NCBI RefSeq assembly: GCF_027322205.1
Contig: NZ_DAHVHY010000003.1
Coordinates: 17,966-81,965 of the forward strand
Direction: 5' to 3'
Length of the DNA stretch: 64,000 nucleotides
DNA from: Acidithiobacillus sp.
Lineage (GTDB): Bacteria; Pseudomonadota; Gammaproteobacteria; Acidithiobacillales; Acidithiobacillaceae
A program made the position numbers and the translations under genes. Shown piece by piece: positions 15,668 through 25,780 of the stretch. The notes under the pieces are model-generated. The model made no database searches, was not told the origin of the DNA, and saw only the letters and a program-made list of their open reading frames with translations. The first letter of the stretch is position 1, and each line of letters begins with the position of its first letter.

Positions 15668-16094
15668 ATAGACCCCGAGAAAAATTGAACAAGCCCATTC
15701 CGAGCGCCACTTCTTTGTCCGGTATAAACCCAACCAGCATGCATGGACACTGAAATGACGTTTCTATGGGGTATTTTTGATATTGCAGGGACCTGTCGCC
15801 ATGGTCAAGGCAAAAAATATGGTTTGTGCTGGACGTGCGTAACGCTGTGCGTGTCAACCAGCGATAACACCATTTTGGGTGATTACCAGATGAGCATCAT
15901 CGCTTTTCAGAAAGGAGATTTTTGTTGCTGTTATCTGTTCAATACGGCGGAGAGCATACGATCCCCGCAGAATATCATAACAACCATTATTAACAATAAG
16001 TTACGAAAAACATGGTTTGGCTTTTTGTACCACTTTGTTGCATCGGAAAACCTGGTGTGGGGTTGTATATGTCCCCACCCTGGCAATGCTTTAG

Positions 16095-16315
16095 GTATTG
16101 TGTACGGGATGGTACCTGATTGCCGGCACGCACGCCACACACAAGCACCACGACCATACAGGAGTGGCTGGCCAAGCATTCGCATGTACTTCACACCAAC
16201 TTCGACATCGTGGCGTGGTTGAAGTTGGTCGAGCGATTCTCCCGCGATATCATCACTCAGCGGCCGCACCGCGAAATATTCTGCGAAAGGTCATTCGCGC
16301 TGACAGCCACTTAAG
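16095..16315 (+). pseudogene. Degenerate IS630-family transposase C-terminal remnant
   Basis: Spread over three frames: THATHKH, IQEWLAKHSHV, MYFTPTSTSW, LKLVERFSRDIITQRPHREIFC; matches the HFTPTSASWLNQVERWF..I..KRIRRG region of IS630 transposases. Confidence 0.65.
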
Positions 16316-16333
16316 TACCAACAGAGCCATTTC

Positions 16334-17518
16334 CTACAACTTGGCATACGAATGTAAGCCGCCCAAGAAAAGATCCACGCCAATAAAACAGAAGGTAACA
16401 GTGATTAGACTTAACGCAGCCCACCAAGCCAATTTTCTACCTCTGTTTGGCTTCGATGAAAAGGTGTCATTAGTTCTCATGTGCAGGTAGGCAGCATAGT
16501 TTAGCCAGACAATGAGCGACCATGTTTCCTTGGGATCCCAGGACCAAAATCCTCCCCACGCTTTGGCCGCCCACGCCGCCCCCAAAATAGTACCTACTGT
16601 AAAGAATAAAAAACCAAACTTTACCATGGATACGATAATATGTTCAAGATCATCCAAACCAGGTAAGCGGCGAGTTAAGTTACCCCCAACCGTTTCGGCA
16701 CGTTCTCTTAACAGATAGGCAAGGCCCACCATGCCTGCCAGATAGAAATTAGCATAAGCAATAAACTCCATAGGAATATGAATCTTTAGCCAGAAGCTTT
16801 GCAATGCAGGAATAATTGGTTGGATTTGGTTCTGATGGTAGGCAAAACCCACCCAAACTAAAAAAACAGCCGCCACCAATATCATTGGCATTGCAAAGGC
16901 CCCAAGTCCCCGTGTTCGGCCCAAAGACTCATAATAGAGATAAAACAACGTAGTTGTTGCACAGAACAACACCATCACATCATACATATTAGTTACTGGA
17001 ATATGGCCCCATGATGGATGACCGATATAAGTTTGTTGCCAGCGAATTGCAAGTCCCGCATATCCGAACACTACCGCCACCCAAGCAAATCGATGCCCCC
17101 AATCACCACTGATTTCGTTGCCAGTGAATAAATACCAATAATAACCGGCGGCGCTCAACATTATTGCAGCGCTCATCCAATAAACCATGGCACTGCTTTG
17201 AAGGAGAAAATATAGCACAGCACTATTAGAAGCAGTGTATCCAAACTGATAAAGACCGACACCAACAGCAGCGATACCAATCACCACATAGAACATCGTT
17301 CTGAAACTAGACCAACGCAGGCCAACCAACATTAAGCCTACATACCATAGACCCAACGTGATAAACTGCCACATCCAGAATTCCGCACGAAAGACGTGCC
17401 ATACCAAAAAAGCCCCCAGCGTTAAAAACCCAGCCCACACCCTAGAACCGGCACTGGACGCTTTTATTGGCGACAGGTAATGTGAAATGCGAGCCATTTC
17501 TACAGTCTCAGAGGACAT
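16334..17518 (-). CDS. ccsB: Cytochrome c biogenesis protein CcsB/ResC (CcsA-type, WWD domain)
   Basis: WGGFWSWDPKETWSLIVWLNYAAYLHMR; multiple TM helices. Confidence 0.9.
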   Translation of the reverse strand: MSSETVEMARISHYLSPIKASSAGSRVWAGFLTLGAFLVWHVFRAEFWMWQFITLGLWYVGLMLVGLRWSSFRTMFYVVIGIAAVGVGLYQFGYTASNSAVLYFLLQSSAMVYWMSAAIMLSAAGYYWYLFTGNEISGDWGHRFAWVAVVFGYAGLAIRWQQTYIGHPSWGHIPVTNMYDVMVLFCATTTLFYLYYESLGRTRGLGAFAMPMILVAAVFLVWVGFAYHQNQIQPIIPALQSFWLKIHIPMEFIAYANFYLAGMVGLAYLLRERAETVGGNLTRRLPGLDDLEHIIVSMVKFGFLFFTVGTILGAAWAAKAWGGFWSWDPKETWSLIVWLNYAAYLHMRTNDTFSSKPNRGRKLAWWAALSLITVTFCFIGVDLFLGGLHSYAKL

Positions 17519-17927
17519 AGTATCTCCTTATAACACGCCTTGGTAGGGAAGCATCTAAAGCTCCCATCGGGTATTTGGCATTCCGTTTATGAAAAAGTTC
17601 AGCGATCCCCTGATGGCAGCACTGCGTAAACGGCTACCGGCCTGGGCATGGACTGATCATCACCTGTTCAGACTAGTCACCAGAAGATGCGTCGATAAGC
17701 TTTCTTTTCGGCCAACAATGACTCATTGGGATTTGCCAATAAAATATGAAAATGACAAATAGGCAGGATAACTTGCGGCAATGGCGACAAAACTGCGTTT
17801 TGGCAGCAGAGCCCCACTCCCGATGCCAACCCCTGTTTCGCCTCAGGCGTATCCTGATGTTACTGTAACTACCTAACCATCTTGAATCTGTTTGACTAAA
17901 TATCCGAACCGTAGTGAAAGCGAGCAC

Positions 17928-18359
17928 CTACTTTGTCTTCGCCACCAAAATACTACAGGGCAAATTCCGCAGCAATGCCTTGGCGACCGAGCCTTGCAGC
18001 CAGTGCCCTAAAGAAAAATGCGGAATATGTCCGATAACCAGCAGATCAGCCCCCATCTGCAGTGCGTAACGGGCGATTTCTTCAGCCGGACTACCCTCAA
18101 CCGTTAGGGTCGTCACCCTCAAGCCCTCAGCATGAAGCTTACCAGCAACATCCTCCAGACTATTGCGGATAGCGTTACCCTCCCGCCCCAGCACGTCCTC
18201 AGCCCCGGCGGCCTGGCCGATGGCCATGCCACCAGTACTCACAATGACACCAAAGAGATGCAACTCCCCCTGACATAGACGGGCGAGATCCATACCCTGA
18301 TGAAGGGCTATCGTGCTCGACGTACTACCGTCATAGGCCACCAGAATTTTCTGAAACAT
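17928..18359 (-). CDS. Universal stress protein (UspA family)
   Basis: MFQKILVAYDGSTSSTIALHQGMDLAR...GADLLVIGHIPHFSLGHWLQGSVAKALLRNLPCSILVAK; GGGAGG RBS upstream of 18359. Confidence 0.9.
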   Translation of the reverse strand: MFQKILVAYDGSTSSTIALHQGMDLARLCQGELHLFGVIVSTGGMAIGQAAGAEDVLGREGNAIRNSLEDVAGKLHAEGLRVTTLTVEGSPAEEIARYALQMGADLLVIGHIPHFSLGHWLQGSVAKALLRNLPCSILVAKTK

Positions 18360-18415
18360 TTGCCACCTCCCCAAAAGGTCATATATGGCTAGGCCCCACA
18401 CAACATCCATACCAC

Positions 18416-19966
18416 TCAATCCGCCACGATCTCCTGCCTCACCACCGCACCGCGCTTAGGCGAACGAATGATCAGCAACAGCGGGAAAACCGCCAGCGTC
18501 ATCACCAGCATCAGCCAGAAGTCATCTATGTACGCAATCATCGTCGCCTGCCGGGTAATTTCCGTATTCAGGAGGAGCTGACCCAAAGCATCATGGGGGT
18601 TATAAAGGCTGGCCACGGCAGGGTTCTGAAAAGCCGGGTTACTATCGTCGATATGGCTGGTCAGCGCGGCGTGCGCAATTTGCGTATTGCGGGTCAGCAG
18701 GGTCTCTACCAGCGAAATACCGATACTGCTGCCCACATTACGCACCAGACTATAAATTGCCGTGCCGTTAGCCCGCATTTCTGGGCTCAGGGTCGCAAAG
18801 GTGGCCGTACTCAGGGGCACAAAGACGAGCCCGATGCCCAGCCCCTGCCAGACGCCCGGCCAGATCACATCGCCCTCACTGATCACCAGACTATAGCCCT
18901 GCATTTGCCAGAGGGAGAAAGCGGTAATCCCGAAGCCGACGGCGAGGAGCAGGCGCAAGTCCACCTTGCCCACCAGTCGCCCGACGATCAGCATGGCGAA
19001 CATGGTGCCCAGACCACTCGGTGCCGTCACCCAACCGGCTGCCGCTGCGGTGTAGCCCATCAGGTCCTGCAACATGGTGGGAATCAGCGCCCGCGACGCA
19101 AACAGTACCAGTCCGACAATAAAGATGAAAAGCAGGCCGGTGGCATAGTTGCGATTCAGGATCAGACGATAATCGAAGAAGGAACGGTCAAAAGGTGTGC
19201 GCCAGGTATGATAGATAAAGTAAAGAGCCGCGAACCCGGCAATACAAGCTTCTATCCAGATTTCCACCGAAGCAAACCAGCTCTGCTCTTGTCCGCGATC
19301 CAGCAATAACTGCAAGGCACCGATGGCCAGACTCAGACTGACAAATCCCGTCATGTCAAAATGCATCCGCCGCAGTGCCGAATCCTTGGGGAAGGATTTC
19401 CAGATTCCCATAAACGCCATGATCCCCACCGGTACATTGATGAAAAACACCCAGCGCCAGCCCATCGTATCCGTCAGCCCCCCGCCCAACGTCGGTCCGA
19501 CGATCGGCCCAACCATCACCCCCATCCCCCACAGAGCCATGGCGGAACCCTGCTTTTCCCGGGGGTTGATGTCGAGCAGGACCGTTTGCGAAAGTGGCAC
19601 CAGCGCCGCGCCGAAGACACCCTGCAGCACCCGTGCAACGACAATTTCCCCCAGTGAAGTGGAAATACCGCACCACATGGAGGCCAGAGTAAAACCCAGC
19701 ACCGCGGCCAGAAAGATGGTACGCTGACCAAAACGGTCACAGAGCCAACCGGTCAGGGGTGTGGCAATAGCGGTGGCCACGATATAAGAAGTCAGCACCC
19801 AACCAATCTGGTTCAGGGACACGGACAGGCTGCCCTGCATGTGCGGCAGGGCCACGTTGGCGATGGTGCTGTCCAGGGTCTGCATAATGGTGGCCAGCAT
19901 GATGGACAGGGTGATGAGCGGCCGGTTCAGCCCCGCCGTGCTGACCGAGGCGGTGCCTATGGTCAT
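18416..19966 (-). CDS. emrB: DHA2 family MFS multidrug transporter (EmrB/QacA type)
   Basis: TLDSTIANVALPHMQGSL, GWVLTSYIVATAIATPLTGWL, 14-TM MFS pattern. Confidence 0.9.
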   Translation of the reverse strand: MTIGTASVSTAGLNRPLITLSIMLATIMQTLDSTIANVALPHMQGSLSVSLNQIGWVLTSYIVATAIATPLTGWLCDRFGQRTIFLAAVLGFTLASMWCGISTSLGEIVVARVLQGVFGAALVPLSQTVLLDINPREKQGSAMALWGMGVMVGPIVGPTLGGGLTDTMGWRWVFFINVPVGIMAFMGIWKSFPKDSALRRMHFDMTGFVSLSLAIGALQLLLDRGQEQSWFASVEIWIEACIAGFAALYFIYHTWRTPFDRSFFDYRLILNRNYATGLLFIFIVGLVLFASRALIPTMLQDLMGYTAAAAGWVTAPSGLGTMFAMLIVGRLVGKVDLRLLLAVGFGITAFSLWQMQGYSLVISEGDVIWPGVWQGLGIGLVFVPLSTATFATLSPEMRANGTAIYSLVRNVGSSIGISLVETLLTRNTQIAHAALTSHIDDSNPAFQNPAVASLYNPHDALGQLLLNTEITRQATMIAYIDDFWLMLVMTLAVFPLLLIIRSPKRGAVVRQEIVAD

Positions 19967-20406
19967 CGGGAAGACGCTTCGGTAAGACGCTGCAAACGGT
20001 GCAGGAGCTTCGTCGCTTGCTGCAAATCTGTAGCATCCAGGCCATCGAGCATTTCGTGGCGGAAGTCCACGGCGACGCGCTTCACCTCGGCATATATGGA
20101 CAATCCCTCAGCAGTAAGCACCACACGCCGAACCCTGCGGTCTTCCGGAGCAATCTCGCGGCGTACTAATCCAGCGCGCTGTAACCGGTCTACCATGGCC
20201 ACCACAGTCGGCCCTTCCACCGAGAGACAATGTGCCAGTTCGGTCTGGGTCAGCGGAGCTTTGGCCCGCGCCAGAAAGGCGATACTCATCCAGCTCGCCT
20301 GGCTCAAACCGAGCCCCTTCAGGCGACGATCCAGCGCGTGGCGCCAGACCCGTGCGCTATCATGCAAGGCCAAGGCAAAATCTTCCTGCAACTGGTCTCT
20401 GCGCAC
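19963..20406 (-). CDS. MarR family transcriptional regulator
   Basis: LTQTELAHCLSVEGPTVVAMVDRLQRAGLVRREIAPEDRRVRRVVLTAEG. Confidence 0.92.
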   Translation of the reverse strand: MRRDQLQEDFALALHDSARVWRHALDRRLKGLGLSQASWMSIAFLARAKAPLTQTELAHCLSVEGPTVVAMVDRLQRAGLVRREIAPEDRRVRRVVLTAEGLSIYAEVKRVAVDFRHEMLDGLDATDLQQATKLLHRLQRLTEASSR

Positions 20407-20596
20407 AAACCCTCTCGGTATTTTTTGTTACCCAAATTATTAGAGCCCTTATACTTAGTGATATATCTATTTACAAGAGAAGCCAAGCATCCGAAAGTCA
20501 CCTTTGGGCTTCTCAGTCGACATAACTCAAGCCCGTGACATTACCTTGACAGAAGCTCAGAGCTCCGCCATGGTGGCCTAAAATTGTGAGGACCTC

Positions 20597-21418
20597 ATGC
20601 TGCATTTTCCGGATATCAATACCGTCGGCTTCCAGCTCGGACCCATCACCATCCACTGGTATGGCCTGCTGGAGATCATCAGCTTTGTCATAGCCACCGT
20701 CTGGCTCATCCGGCGCGGCCGCATGGCACACTGGAACTGGCACAAAGAACACGTCGTCGATCTGGAGTTTTATGTGGCCGTAGGCGCCGTTCTCGGGGGC
20801 CGGGTGGGCTATGTGCTGTGGTATAACCTACCCTATTATCTCGCCAATCCCGTGAAAATGTTGGCCATCTGGGATGGCGGCATGTCCTTTCACGGCGGCC
20901 TCCTGGGTGTCGTCATCGCCTGCTGGGTATTTGCACGACTCCATCAGCAACATGCCTTTCTGCCGACTCTGGATTTCATCGCACCGGCCGTGCCCATCGG
21001 GTTGGGTCTGGGACGGCTGGCCAATTTTATCAACGACCAGCTTTTCGGCCGTGTCAGCGGCCTCCCCTGGGCCATGGTCTTTCCCGCCGGTGGTCCGCAA
21101 CCCCGGCAGCCCTCGCAACTCTATGAGTTTCTGCTGGAGGGCGTACTGCTCCTGCTAATTCTGGCCATCTACAGCCGCAAAGCGCGTCCTGCCGGTGCCG
21201 TCGGCGGCATGTTTGTCCTCTTTTATGGCATCTTCCGTTTCATCGCGGAATACGCGCGCCAGCCGGATATTCAGTTGGGCTTTGTCTTCGGTCCCTACAC
21301 CATGGGTCAGGTCTTATCCGTGCCCATGATTATTCTCGGCCCGTTGGTGATCTGGTGGGCCTATAAGGGTGGCTTCTCCGAATCACCCAAAAGCACATTA
21401 TTGGCAGCCAATAATTAG
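20597..21418 (+). CDS. lgt: Prolipoprotein diacylglyceryl transferase
   Basis: IHWYGLLEIISF, GGMSFHGGLLG, GRLANFINDQLFGR, QPSQLYEFLLEG. Confidence 0.96.
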   Translation: MLHFPDINTVGFQLGPITIHWYGLLEIISFVIATVWLIRRGRMAHWNWHKEHVVDLEFYVAVGAVLGGRVGYVLWYNLPYYLANPVKMLAIWDGGMSFHGGLLGVVIACWVFARLHQQHAFLPTLDFIAPAVPIGLGLGRLANFINDQLFGRVSGLPWAMVFPAGGPQPRQPSQLYEFLLEGVLLLLILAIYSRKARPAGAVGGMFVLFYGIFRFIAEYARQPDIQLGFVFGPYTMGQVLSVPMIILGPLVIWWAYKGGFSESPKSTLLAANN

Positions 21419-21447
21419 CCGCTGCAGTTTAGCCCTGCCTAATGCCC

Positions 21448-23430
21448 ATGGCTGAAGAACTCAACCCGCCACAGCTGGAAGCGGTAAAACATATCCACGG
21501 CCCCTTGCTGGTGCTGGCCGGGGCCGGCTCGGGTAAGACCCGGGTCATCACCCGGAAAATCGTCTACCTCATCCGTGAGCAACAGATAGCCCCCCGGCAC
21601 ATCTGTGCCGTGACCTTCACCAACAAGGCCGCCCGCGAGATGAAAAACCGCGTCGCGGAGGCTTTGCAGGGCCATAACAGCCGCGGCCTGATGGTCTCCA
21701 CCTTTCATCATCTCGGCCTGCAAATCCTGCGCAAAGACATCGAGCGACTGGGTTATCGCAGCAACTTCAGCGTCATTGACCCTGGCGACAGCTTAGGGAT
21801 GGTCCGTAACCTGCTGCGCGAGGCCAACGGCCCCAGCGATCTCGCCGAAGCCATCCAGGCCCGTATCTCCCGCTTCAAGAATGACGGTTTCTTCCCCGAG
21901 GAAGCGCATGCGAATGACCGTCTCGGTCAGGAGGCAACCAGCATTTACGCACCCTATCAGCGCTCCCTCAGTGCCTGCAACGCTGTGGATCTGGATGATC
22001 TCATCCTCCTGCCCACCCGCCTGCTGCAGGACCACGCAGAAGCCCGCCACGCCTGGCAGGATCGCATCCGCTACCTGCTGGTGGATGAATATCAGGACAG
22101 CAACGGGGCGCAGTACCACCTGGTGCAAAGTCTGCTGGGCACCCGTCATAACCTGACGGCGGTGGGTGACGACGACCAGAGCATCTACTCCTGGCGGGGT
22201 GCTGCTGCCGACAACCTGCATCGGCTGGCGCAGGATTTCCCCAACCTCAAAGTCGTCAAACTGGAGCAGAACTACCGCTCCACCGGCCGCATTCTCCAGG
22301 CCGCCAATGCGGTCATTGCGCAAAATCCTCATCTCTTTGAAAAGCGCCTATGGAGCACACTGGGCGATGGCCACAGCATTCGCGCCCTGCGCTGCACCAA
22401 TGAAGCCGACGAAGCAAAGCAGGTGGTCAGCGCTATTCTCCGTGATCGTTTCCAGCGTCAGGGTGAATACCGCGATTACGCCATTTTGTATCGCAGCAAC
22501 CATCAGGCCCGCCCTTTTGAAGCCGAACTGCGCAACGCGCACATTCCTTACCAGATATCCGGCGGCATCTCCTTCTTTGAACGCAGTGAAATCAAGGACT
22601 TTCTCGCTTATTTGCGCCTACTGGCAAATTCTGACGATGATCCCGCCTTCCTGCGTGCAGTCAACACGCCACGGCGGGGCATCGGCAACAGCACCTTGGA
22701 ACGCCTGGGCGCCTTCGCCAAGGAACGCAATCTCTCGCTGTTCGCCGCGCTTTGGGAAGATGCATTGGAGTTACCTGAAAAGGCACACACCGCCCTGCGC
22801 AACTTCGCCGGATGGGTAAATCTCAAAGCTGACGAAGTGGACAAGGCCGAACTCATCCACGCCTTGCAGGGTCTGCCCGAGGAAATCGGCTACCTGCAAC
22901 ATCTGCACAATGAGGGTGACGAAAAAGATGCCGGACGACGCTGGGAAAACATTCAGGAACTCCTGAGCTGGATGCAGCGCCTGCAGGAACAGGACGAAGG
23001 TCCGCAAACGCTGCCGGAGATTCTCAATCGCCTGATGCTCTTCAACGTACTGGAGCGCGAGGAGGAGGACGACCGCGATGTGCTGCGCCTGTCCACCCTG
23101 CACGCTGCTAAAGGGCTGGAGTTTCCGCAGGTGTTTCTGGTGGGTGCCGAAGAAGAATTACTACCACACCGCAACAGCGAAACCCCGGAGCAGATCGAAG
23201 AAGAACGCCGCCTCTTTTACGTGGGCATGACCCGCGCCCGCTTCCGCCTGACCCTGAGTCTCTGTCGCAAACGCCGCCGCTACGGCCAGGATGCCCATCC
23301 GGAACCCTCCCGCTTTCTCCGGGAGATCCCTAAAGAGCACCTGGACTGGCAAGGCGACCAGAACCCCGAAGAAGAAATGGACCCCACTGCCGCTTTCGCC
23401 CGCCTGCGGGAGATGCTCGGCAAAACCTGA
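21448..23430 (+). CDS. rep: ATP-dependent DNA helicase Rep (UvrD/SF1)
   Basis: LNPPQLEAVKHIHGPLLVLAGAGSGKTRVITRKI; VDEYQDSN; VGDDDQSIYSWRGA. Confidence 0.95.
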   Translation: MAEELNPPQLEAVKHIHGPLLVLAGAGSGKTRVITRKIVYLIREQQIAPRHICAVTFTNKAAREMKNRVAEALQGHNSRGLMVSTFHHLGLQILRKDIERLGYRSNFSVIDPGDSLGMVRNLLREANGPSDLAEAIQARISRFKNDGFFPEEAHANDRLGQEATSIYAPYQRSLSACNAVDLDDLILLPTRLLQDHAEARHAWQDRIRYLLVDEYQDSNGAQYHLVQSLLGTRHNLTAVGDDDQSIYSWRGAAADNLHRLAQDFPNLKVVKLEQNYRSTGRILQAANAVIAQNPHLFEKRLWSTLGDGHSIRALRCTNEADEAKQVVSAILRDRFQRQGEYRDYAILYRSNHQARPFEAELRNAHIPYQISGGISFFERSEIKDFLAYLRLLANSDDDPAFLRAVNTPRRGIGNSTLERLGAFAKERNLSLFAALWEDALELPEKAHTALRNFAGWVNLKADEVDKAELIHALQGLPEEIGYLQHLHNEGDEKDAGRRWENIQELLSWMQRLQEQDEGPQTLPEILNRLMLFNVLEREEEDDRDVLRLSTLHAAKGLEFPQVFLVGAEEELLPHRNSETPEQIEEERRLFYVGMTRARFRLTLSLCRKRRRYGQDAHPEPSRFLREIPKEHLDWQGDQNPEEEMDPTAAFARLREMLGKT

Positions 23431-23458
23431 TAAGCGAGTTCGCCACGCATAAAAGGAA

Positions 23459-23488
23459 AGAGGCGATCCACACAACCAGATCGCCTCT
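23459..23488. terminator. Bidirectional hairpin terminator between rep and rpsT
   Basis: AGAGGCGATC (23459-23468) / GATCGCCTCT (23479-23488), convergent genes. Confidence 0.75.
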
Positions 23489-23531
23489 CCTGCTCGGTAT
23501 CCCGCTCGGACTGCGGGATGCTTACCTGTCT

Positions 23532-23807
23532 TTACTGAGCGACGTTACCCATGGCTTTGACGCGGGCCGAGAGCCGACTCTTGGTGCGGGCCGCCATGTT
23601 GCGGTGTGCCACACCCTTGCCCACTGTTTTGTCGATGACCGACTCCGCAGCGCGCAACGCAGTGCGTGCCTGCTCCTGATCACCGATGTGTACGGCCTTC
23701 AGCACACCCCTCACATAGGTGCGCAAGCGCGAGCGCAGACTGGCATTGTGCAAGCGCCGTTTTTCGTTTTGTAATACGCGCTTGCGCGCCTGAGCTGTAT
23801 TGGCCAA
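23532..23807 (-). CDS. rpsT: 30S ribosomal protein S20 (TTG start)
   Basis: (M)[41 protein letters not shown] upstream of TTG at 23807. Confidence 0.93.
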   Translation of the reverse strand: MANTAQARKRVLQNEKRRLHNASLRSRLRTYVRGVLKAVHIGDQEQARTALRAAESVIDKTVGKGVAHRNMAARTKSRLSARVKAMGNVAQ

Positions 23808-23946
23808 CTTTGTACTCTCCATATCTACAATCCCGCGTCTGCGGGAAATTAAGTGGCGTATTCTGGCGCCAACGCCCAACCCTGTCAATATCAATGGATT
23901 GCAAAAACCCACCCGGCACTACGAAAATGGGGACACCTGGCCTGCT

Positions 23947-24954
23947 TTACCCTGCCATTACGTGCACATGCTCTGGTGCCACCTGCACCCACAGATCTGT
24001 GCCTAGCGCCAGCGATCTGCCTTCGCACTGTATGCGCGGTAACAGCATATCGAGACACAAAGTGCCCTCCATTCTGACACGCAAGGCAACACCCTCCTCC
24101 TGGAGACCCACGACCTGCAATTTCAGGGCATTTGGCGCTGAGCCGCGCAGAGCGTCGCCCGGCACGAGGTCCTCGGAACGAATGGCCACGGTCACCGCCA
24201 TACCCGAATGCATGCCGTGCTGCAACCCAGTACGTAAACGCCAGTCGGCTCCTGCCACCACCATTCCGGCTCCCCCCATCTCCTCAACGCGCCCCGCCAG
24301 GAAATTACGAAACCCCAGCAAACGTGCCGCCCCCATAGTGGTGGGTCGCGCAAACACTTCACGCGGAGATCCCTCCTGTACAACGCGCCCATCCAGCAAT
24401 ACGGCCATATGATCTGCGAGCATCGCCAGGTGCGGATCATGACTCACGGCCAGCACCGGCACCCCAAAGTCGTGGACTTCACGGATAAGCTCGTCCAGAA
24501 TTTCGTCGCGGGTGGCCATATCCAGCGCCGAGGTAGGCTCATCCAGTAGCAGCAATTCAGGACGCCGGGCCAGAGCGCGGGCGAGCGCCACCCGCTGGCG
24601 TTGCCCGCCGGAGAGCGCCGCCGGATAACGCTCCGCCAGATCGACAAGCCCCACGCGCGTTAGCAAATTCATCGCCTGCGCGCGGCGACCTGCGCCCCTG
24701 GGCAGCGGAAAAGCGACGTTCTCCCAAGCCCGCAGGTGCGGGAAAAGCGCATAACCCTGCGGCAAATAGCCGATGGGCCGCCGCTCGGCAGCCAGGCCGG
24801 TAAAAGGCTGCCCACGCGCTGGAATCAAGCCAGCGATGGCCTTCAACAGCAAAGTCTTGCCCTCTCCGGAAAGACCGAGCAGGACGGTGAAATCCCGCAC
24901 TTGCATCTGAACATCCAGCACGACCGGTTTTTCTAGCTGATAGCGAATGTCCAT
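23947..24954 (-). CDS. modC: Molybdate/sulfate-type ABC transporter ATP-binding protein (ModC-like)
   Basis: LLGLSGEGKTLLLKAIAGLIPARGQ, LSGGQRQRVALARALARRPELLLLDEPTSALD, C-terminal TOBE-like region. Confidence 0.75.
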   Translation of the reverse strand: MDIRYQLEKPVVLDVQMQVRDFTVLLGLSGEGKTLLLKAIAGLIPARGQPFTGLAAERRPIGYLPQGYALFPHLRAWENVAFPLPRGAGRRAQAMNLLTRVGLVDLAERYPAALSGGQRQRVALARALARRPELLLLDEPTSALDMATRDEILDELIREVHDFGVPVLAVSHDPHLAMLADHMAVLLDGRVVQEGSPREVFARPTTMGAARLLGFRNFLAGRVEEMGGAGMVVAGADWRLRTGLQHGMHSGMAVTVAIRSEDLVPGDALRGSAPNALKLQVVGLQEEGVALRVRMEGTLCLDMLLPRIQCEGRSLALGTDLWVQVAPEHVHVMAG

Positions 24955-24973
24955 GGGTTTTAGCGCAACGCCA

Positions 24974-25780
24974 TCAGAACATCCCCTGCCGACGCGAGCG
25001 CAACCCCAGCCACAAAGGTAAAGGCACCGCGACCAGAAAGAAAACCCAGAGCAGGGGGTAAACCGCACCCAATCCGATATCCTGCAGATTGACCCAAAGC
25101 TTGACCGGAATGCCCTGCGGGAAATACGCCACAATGAGCACGATACCGAACTCCCCCATGGCGCGCACCCAAGCCAATGCCACCCCGGCCGTCAGCCCCA
25201 GACGCGCCAGAGGCAGCGTCACCAGCCAGAAAGTCTGCCAGCGGTTACGTCCCAGGGTACGGCTGATCTGCTCCAGTTCTTCAGACACCCCCTCGAAGGC
25301 TGCCCGCGCCGCCAACACATAGTAGGGCATGGCCCCGTAGATCTGTGCCAGCACAAAGGCTGATGCGGTATTGGTCAGGTAGAGTCCTGCCTGACTGAAC
25401 AAGCCACCCACCGGTGAATAAGGTCCGTAGAAAGAACTCAGCAAAATACCCATGGCCAGAGGCGGTGTCAGCAGCGGCAACAACAGCAACGCATCCACCA
25501 ACCATTTGCCGCGATAATGACAATGCGCCAGCCACCAGGCGAGTGGCGTCCCCGCCAGCACCACCAGCATGAGCGCCAGACCGCTATAGAACAGAGAAAC
25601 CCGAATAGCGCCGAGATCACCGGGAGCGAACTGGAAATCATGCCAGTCCGTGGCAAAAACCAGTGCAGCAAAGGGCGCCAGCAGAAAAACCAGCACAGCG
25701 ACCGCCATAAGCGTCGCCAACCAGCGGGCGGGCGGCTGGCGTGATGCGGCAATCGCTATAGCCGTCGCATCACTCAAATG
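24974..25780 (-). CDS. modB: Molybdate-type ABC transporter permease (ModB-like)
   Basis: ISRTLGRNRWQTFWLVTLPLARLGLTAGVALAWVRAMGEFGIVLIV (EAA loop); adjacent to modC-like gene; exact start uncertain. Confidence 0.75.
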   Translation of the reverse strand, partial: HLSDATAIAIAASRQPPARWLATLMAVAVLVFLLAPFAALVFATDWHDFQFAPGDLGAIRVSLFYSGLALMLVVLAGTPLAWWLAHCHYRGKWLVDALLLLPLLTPPLAMGILLSSFYGPYSPVGGLFSQAGLYLTNTASAFVLAQIYGAMPYYVLAARAAFEGVSEELEQISRTLGRNRWQTFWLVTLPLARLGLTAGVALAWVRAMGEFGIVLIVAYFPQGIPVKLWVNLQDIGLGAVYPLLWVFFLVAVPLPLWLGLRSRRQGMF

